64,000 nt of DNA from an uncultured Clostridia bacterium (GTDB lineage Bacteria; Bacillota; Clostridia; TANB77; CAG-508): assembly GCA_948530865.1 (NCBI GenBank), contig CAOTKV010000004.1:13459-77458 (forward strand), read 5' to 3'. Position 1 is the stretch's first letter, and the number at the start of each line of letters is the position of its first letter. Positions 60,836 through 64,000 of the stretch are shown in pieces. The notes beneath the pieces are model-generated. The model was not told the DNA's origin and searched no databases. It worked only from the letters and a program-made list of their open reading frames with translations. Position numbers and translations under genes: made by a program.

Positions 60836-61624
60836 TTATTCCTCCTTACTTTCTTTTAATCTTTCTTCGGTATTTTTAACTAATTCTCTTGCTAATTTTT
60901 CATATGCTCTAGCACCTTTTGATTTTGGATCATAAAGAGTTATAGGCATTCCAAAGCTTGGTGCCTCGCTAAGTTTAATATTTCTAGGAATAACAGTTTT
61001 ATATACTTTATCTTCAAAATACCTTTTAACTTCTTTTACAACTTGATTTGATAAGTTTGTTCTCATGTCATACATTGTAAGTACAGCACCTTCTATTTCT
61101 AATGATTTATTTAGATGTTTTTTAACCAAATTAATTGTATTTAAAAGTTGTCCTAATCCTTCTAGCGCAAAGTATTCACACTGTACTGGAATCAAAACTG
61201 AATCTGATGCAGTAAATGCATTTAAAGTTATTAATCCTAATGATGGTGGACAATCTATTATAATAAAGTCAAAATTTTCTTTTACTTCATCTAATTTTTC
61301 TTTTAATCTTTGTTCTCTCGACATTTCTGAAACTAATTCAACTTCAGCACCTGCAAGATCCATATTAGAAGGACATACTTTTAATGTCTTAATTGCTGTA
61401 TTTTGTAATGTATCAATAATTTCTACATCATTTATTAATACATCATAAAGTGAACTATCAACTTCTTTTTCAAGACCTAATCCACTTGAAGCATTTCCCT
61501 GAGGATCTGCATCAATTAACATTACTTTTTTTCCTTTTTTTGCTAATATAGCACTTATATTTACTGCTGTTGTTGTCTTTCCAACTCCACCTTTTTGATT
61601 TGCTATTGAAATCACTCTACCCAA
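60836..61624 (-). CDS. parA: Chromosome-partitioning ATPase ParA (Soj)
   Basis: 262 residues. Deviant Walker A KGGVGKTT (11-18), the A' box DADPQGNASSGLG, and Walker B IIIDCPPSLGLIT. It binds DNA in its ATP form, and in Bacillus also regulates DnaA. Start is the TTG at 61622-61624 with AAGGAGGG upstream. First gene of parA-parB-DUF4446. Confidence 0.98.
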   Translation of the reverse strand: MGRVISIANQKGGVGKTTTAVNISAILAKKGKKVMLIDADPQGNASSGLGLEKEVDSSLYDVLINDVEIIDTLQNTAIKTLKVCPSNMDLAGAEVELVSEMSREQRLKEKLDEVKENFDFIIIDCPPSLGLITLNAFTASDSVLIPVQCEYFALEGLGQLLNTINLVKKHLNKSLEIEGAVLTMYDMRTNLSNQVVKEVKRYFEDKVYKTVIPRNIKLSEAPSFGMPITLYDPKSKGARAYEKLARELVKNTEERLKESKEE

Positions 61625-61695
61625 AGTAAATCCCTCCTTTTTTACCCTATTATAATATAAAAATTTCTGCTATATGTCAATGAGTTTTAAGAAAA

Positions 61696-61737
61696 AAGGA
61701 ATTATAATTTTTATTATTCATAAAATTATAATTCCTT
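61696..61737 (-). terminator. Terminator of rsmG
   Basis: AAGGAATTATAATTTT (61696-61711) pairs with AAAATTATAATTCCTT (61722-61737); six T follow on the minus strand. It separates mnmG-rsmG from the par operon. Confidence 0.9.
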
Positions 61738-61741
61738 ATAT

Positions 61742-61757
61742 TGTTTTTTGTGGAACA
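61742..61757. promoter_or_regulatory. Weak parS-like 16-mer downstream of rsmG
   Basis: TGTTTTTTGTGGAACA differs from the parS consensus TGTTNCACGTGNAACA at three positions, all in the left half of the central CACGTG. The right half, GTGGAACA, is exact. Confidence 0.25.
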
Positions 61758-61760
61758 ATC

Positions 61761-62471
61761 TTATCTAATTGGCTCTTTTACTGGTTTTGACTGTCCTCTT
61801 GGATATTTGTTTGGTGTATTTTTTACTTTTTTTATAATAATTATATTTCTTTCTAGTTCATTTCCTACATTAAGAGATTCTATCTTTTCTATTTTTCCAC
61901 CTAAAATTTGAATTGCTTTTCTAGCATCTTCTACTTCTTCTTTAAAATTAGGTCCTTTCATACATATCGCTAACCCATTAACTTTAACAAATGGTAACAT
62001 ATATTCAACTATTGTAGAAAGATTTGAAACTGCTCTCGTTGTTGCTATATCATATGATTCTCTATACTTTTTATCTTGAGCTAAATCCTCTGCTCTTGTA
62101 TGTATAATTTCTAAATTTTTAAAATTAATTTTATTAGACAAATCTCTTATAACATTTAATTTCTTATTTATAGAATCAATAACAGTTATTTTCATATTTG
62201 AATTTACAATTTTTAATGGTATTCCTGGAAAACCTGCCCCAGTTCCTATATCAATTAAACTTTTATAATCTTTTATATACTTATTAATTGTCAATGAATC
62301 GACAAAATGTTTCACGATAAACATTTTTTCTTCTGTTATTGCTGTAAGATTAATTTTTGTATTCCATTCTAATATTCCCTGCATATATTTATAGAAATCA
62401 TCTATTTGCTTTTCTGTTAATTCTATATCTATGTTTTCTAAAAATATATTTTTGAATTCTTGTTTTTCCAT
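61761..62471 (-). CDS. rsmG: 16S rRNA (guanine527-N7)-methyltransferase RsmG
   Basis: 236 residues with the GidB signature: WNTKINLTAI, VKHFVDSLT, LIDIGTGAGFPGIPLKIV (SAM site) and VDATTRAVSNL-like IATTRAVSNL. Methylates G527 of 16S rRNA; loss gives low-level streptomycin resistance in other bacteria. Ten bases after mnmG, as in the conserved mnmG-rsmG-parA-parB order near the origin. Confidence 0.97.
   Translation of the reverse strand: MEKQEFKNIFLENIDIELTEKQIDDFYKYMQGILEWNTKINLTAITEEKMFIVKHFVDSLTINKYIKDYKSLIDIGTGAGFPGIPLKIVNSNMKITVIDSINKKLNVIRDLSNKINFKNLEIIHTRAEDLAQDKKYRESYDIATTRAVSNLSTIVEYMLPFVKVNGLAICMKGPNFKEEVEDARKAIQILGGKIEKIESLNVGNELERNIIIIKKVKNTPNKYPRGQSKPVKEPIR
62308..62323. promoter_or_regulatory. 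parS-like 16-mer inside rsmG
   Basis: TGTTTCACGATAAACA matches TGTTTCACGTGAAACA at 14 of 16 positions. It coincides with codons of the conserved FIVKHFVDS segment, so part of the match could come from protein constraint. Confidence 0.4.
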
Positions 62472-62481
62472 ATTTTCTTCC

Positions 62482-64000
62482 TTATTTTTTTCTATTTTTT
62501 TGTTCTAAGTATATTAATAAAACTGATATATCTGCTGGTGAAACTCCTGATATTCTTGATGCTTGACCTATTGAATATGGTTTATATTTGTTTAATTTTT
62601 GTCTTGCTTCTAATCTTAATCCTTTTATTTCATTATAGTCAATTTCTTCTGATAATAATTTTTTTTCTAATTTTTTAAAACCTTCTACTTGCTTTTTTTG
62701 CATATTAATATATCCTTCATATTTAACCATTATTTCAACTTCTTCTTTAACTTGTCTATCTAATTCTGGTCTATTAATATCTATTTCTTTTAGTTTCTCA
62801 TAAGTTAATTCCGTTCTTTTTAATAATTCTGAAAGTTTTATACCTGTTGATATTTCAGCAGTTTCATTTTCTCTTAAAAATTTATTTGTTTCTTCTGTTG
62901 GTTTAATAATCGTAGAATTTAATCTGTCTATTTCTTCTTCTATTTGATTTTTCTTTAATAAAAATTTATTATATCTTTCTTCTGATATCAAACCTACTTC
63001 ATGTCCAATTTCTGTTAATCTTAAATCTGCATTATCTTGTCTTAATAGCAATCTATATTCTGCTCTGGAAGTCATCATTCTGTAAGGTTCTTGAGTACTT
63101 TTAGTAACAATATCATCTATTAAAACACCTATATATGCATCTGATCTATCAAGTATAACTGGTGCTTTTCCTTTAATTTTTTGAGCTGCATTTATTCCTG
63201 CAATTAATCCTTGGCATGCAGCTTCTTCATATCCTGATGTTCCATTTATTTGTCCTGCAAAAAACATTCCGCTTATGGCTTTTAATTCTAAAGAACTCTT
63301 TAATTGTGATGGTTCTATTGAATCATATTCTATTGCATATGCTGGTCTTGTAAATTCTGCATTTTCTAATCCTGGAAGTGTTCTATACATTGCTATTTGA
63401 ACATCTTCTGGAAGTGAAGAGCTCATTCCTTGTATATACATTTCATTTGTATCAAGTCCAACAGGCTCAACAAATATTTGGTGTCTTTCTTTATCTGCAA
63501 ACCTTACTACTTTATCTTCTATTGAAGGGCAATATCTTGGTCCTGTACCTTCTATAACTCCAGCATACATTGGAGATCTATGAAGATTATTTCTAATAAT
63601 TTCATGTGTTTTATTATTTGTATATGTAAGCCAACAAGGAACTTGCTCAAATTTAGGCATTTCATCTTCAAAAGAAAATGGTACTAAATCTTTATCTCCT
63701 TCTTGTATTTCCATTTTAGAAAAATCTATACTATTTTTATTAATTCTTGCTGGTGTTCCTGTTTTAAATCTTTGAATTTCTATATTTAGATTTTTTAAAC
63801 ATTCTGATAATTTATTTGCTGCTGCTACTCCATCAGGACCACTTTCATAAGATGTCTCACCTATATATATCTTTCCTTTTAAATATGTACCAGTTGCTAA
63901 TATAACACAATCAACATGATATATTGCTCCTAAGTTTGTTTCAACAGCTACAATTTTTCCATTTTCCACTTGAATATCAACAATTTCAGCTTGTTTAACA
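62482..64000 (-). CDS. mnmG: tRNA uridine-5-carboxymethylaminomethyl modification enzyme MnmG (5' part beyond window)
   Basis: About 505 residues are inside the window; the frame stays open to base 64000, so the N-terminal FAD-binding GxGxxG part (about 120 residues) lies outside. Visible family motifs: CVILATGTYLKGKIYIG, RFKTGTPARI, GPRYCPSIEDKVVRF, HQIFVEPVG, GQINGTSGYEEAACQGL, and the C-terminal EARQKLNKYKPYSIGQASRISGVSPADISVLLIYL. With MnmE it makes the cmnm5 modification at U34 of tRNAs. Followed by rsmG. Confidence 0.97.
   Translation of the reverse strand, partial: VKQAEIVDIQVENGKIVAVETNLGAIYHVDCVILATGTYLKGKIYIGETSYESGPDGVAAANKLSECLKNLNIEIQRFKTGTPARINKNSIDFSKMEIQEGDKDLVPFSFEDEMPKFEQVPCWLTYTNNKTHEIIRNNLHRSPMYAGVIEGTGPRYCPSIEDKVVRFADKERHQIFVEPVGLDTNEMYIQGMSSSLPEDVQIAMYRTLPGLENAEFTRPAYAIEYDSIEPSQLKSSLELKAISGMFFAGQINGTSGYEEAACQGLIAGINAAQKIKGKAPVILDRSDAYIGVLIDDIVTKSTQEPYRMMTSRAEYRLLLRQDNADLRLTEIGHEVGLISEERYNKFLLKKNQIEEEIDRLNSTIIKPTEETNKFLRENETAEISTGIKLSELLKRTELTYEKLKEIDINRPELDRQVKEEVEIMVKYEGYINMQKKQVEGFKKLEKKLLSEEIDYNEIKGLRLEARQKLNKYKPYSIGQASRISGVSPADISVLLIYLEQKNRKK

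Overview
The window looks like chromosomal DNA from a low-GC, spore-forming or spore-lineage member of the Clostridia, most likely an anaerobic gut-type organism. Evidence: very AT-rich coding sequence, TTTATT-rich spacers, consensus TTGACA-17-TATAAT promoters, two CotF-type spore-coat proteins, a GerMN-domain protein, a 3D-domain wall hydrolase, DUF4321 and DUF4446 proteins (Clostridia-typical), a giant 2-hydroxyacyl-CoA dehydratase activase-type protein, and a cohesin/dockerin pair. Most genes lie on the minus strand. The right end carries mnmG (cut by the window edge), rsmG, parA and parB, an order that sits close to oriC in Firmicutes, so the origin is probably just beyond the right edge and the minus strand is the leading strand.

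Layout. 1-2.5 kb: mreD, mreC, a frameshifted radC and a DUF4321 gene (mreB is absent from its usual place). 2.6-4.4 kb: M23 peptidase, two CotF-like proteins, tRNA-Lys. 4.4-6.7 kb: a small island of unrecognised or DUF genes with richer base composition and strong promoters, including a strikingly symmetrical divergent promoter/operator. 6.8-14.6 kb: ftsH, tilS, dnaB, rplI and gdpP, with one unknown membrane gene inserted between rplI and gdpP. 14.7-18.4 kb: an Ig-like surface protein, an AP-superfamily phosphodiesterase, an acquired-looking HIT protein and a phospholipase-C-like protein. 18.5-26.2 kb: rpoC and rpoB, detached from the ribosomal-protein operon. 26.4-32.7 kb: small membrane-anchored protein, AI-2E-family permease, yraN-dprA-yifB operon, an unknown cargo gene, a 3D/G5 wall hydrolase. 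32.9-34.4 kb: htpX and lemA. 34.6-40.2 kb: an LPXTG-anchored cohesin-type protein and a 1533-residue LRR/coiled-coil protein ending in a dockerin. 40.5-46.8 kb: tatD, acpS, an unknown membrane-anchored protein, a WG-repeat protein, rsmI, a tRNA/rRNA-type methyltransferase and a GerMN protein. 47-52.2 kb: a hemolysin-III-like protein and a 1454-residue CoA-dehydratase-activase-like protein on the plus strand. 52.2-59.4 kb: an extremely AT-rich gene desert interrupted only by two tRNA-Ser genes. 59.4-64 kb: DUF4446, parB, parA, rsmG, mnmG.

The strongest candidates for something undescribed are: (1) the cohesin/dockerin pair, which suggests that a large LRR-coiled-coil protein is docked non-covalently onto a sortase-anchored scaffold; (2) the gene desert, which carries about 13 copies of a degenerate core (minus strand: TAAAGCTTTGGGAAATAA-like) spaced 330-500 bp apart; (3) the divergent promoter at 5.70-5.77 kb, whose two -35 boxes sit inside the arms of one perfect inverted repeat; and (4) a dispersed 28-29 bp palindrome found three times, each time beside a terminator. 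All functional statements are read from the sequence by eye; no search or alignment was run.
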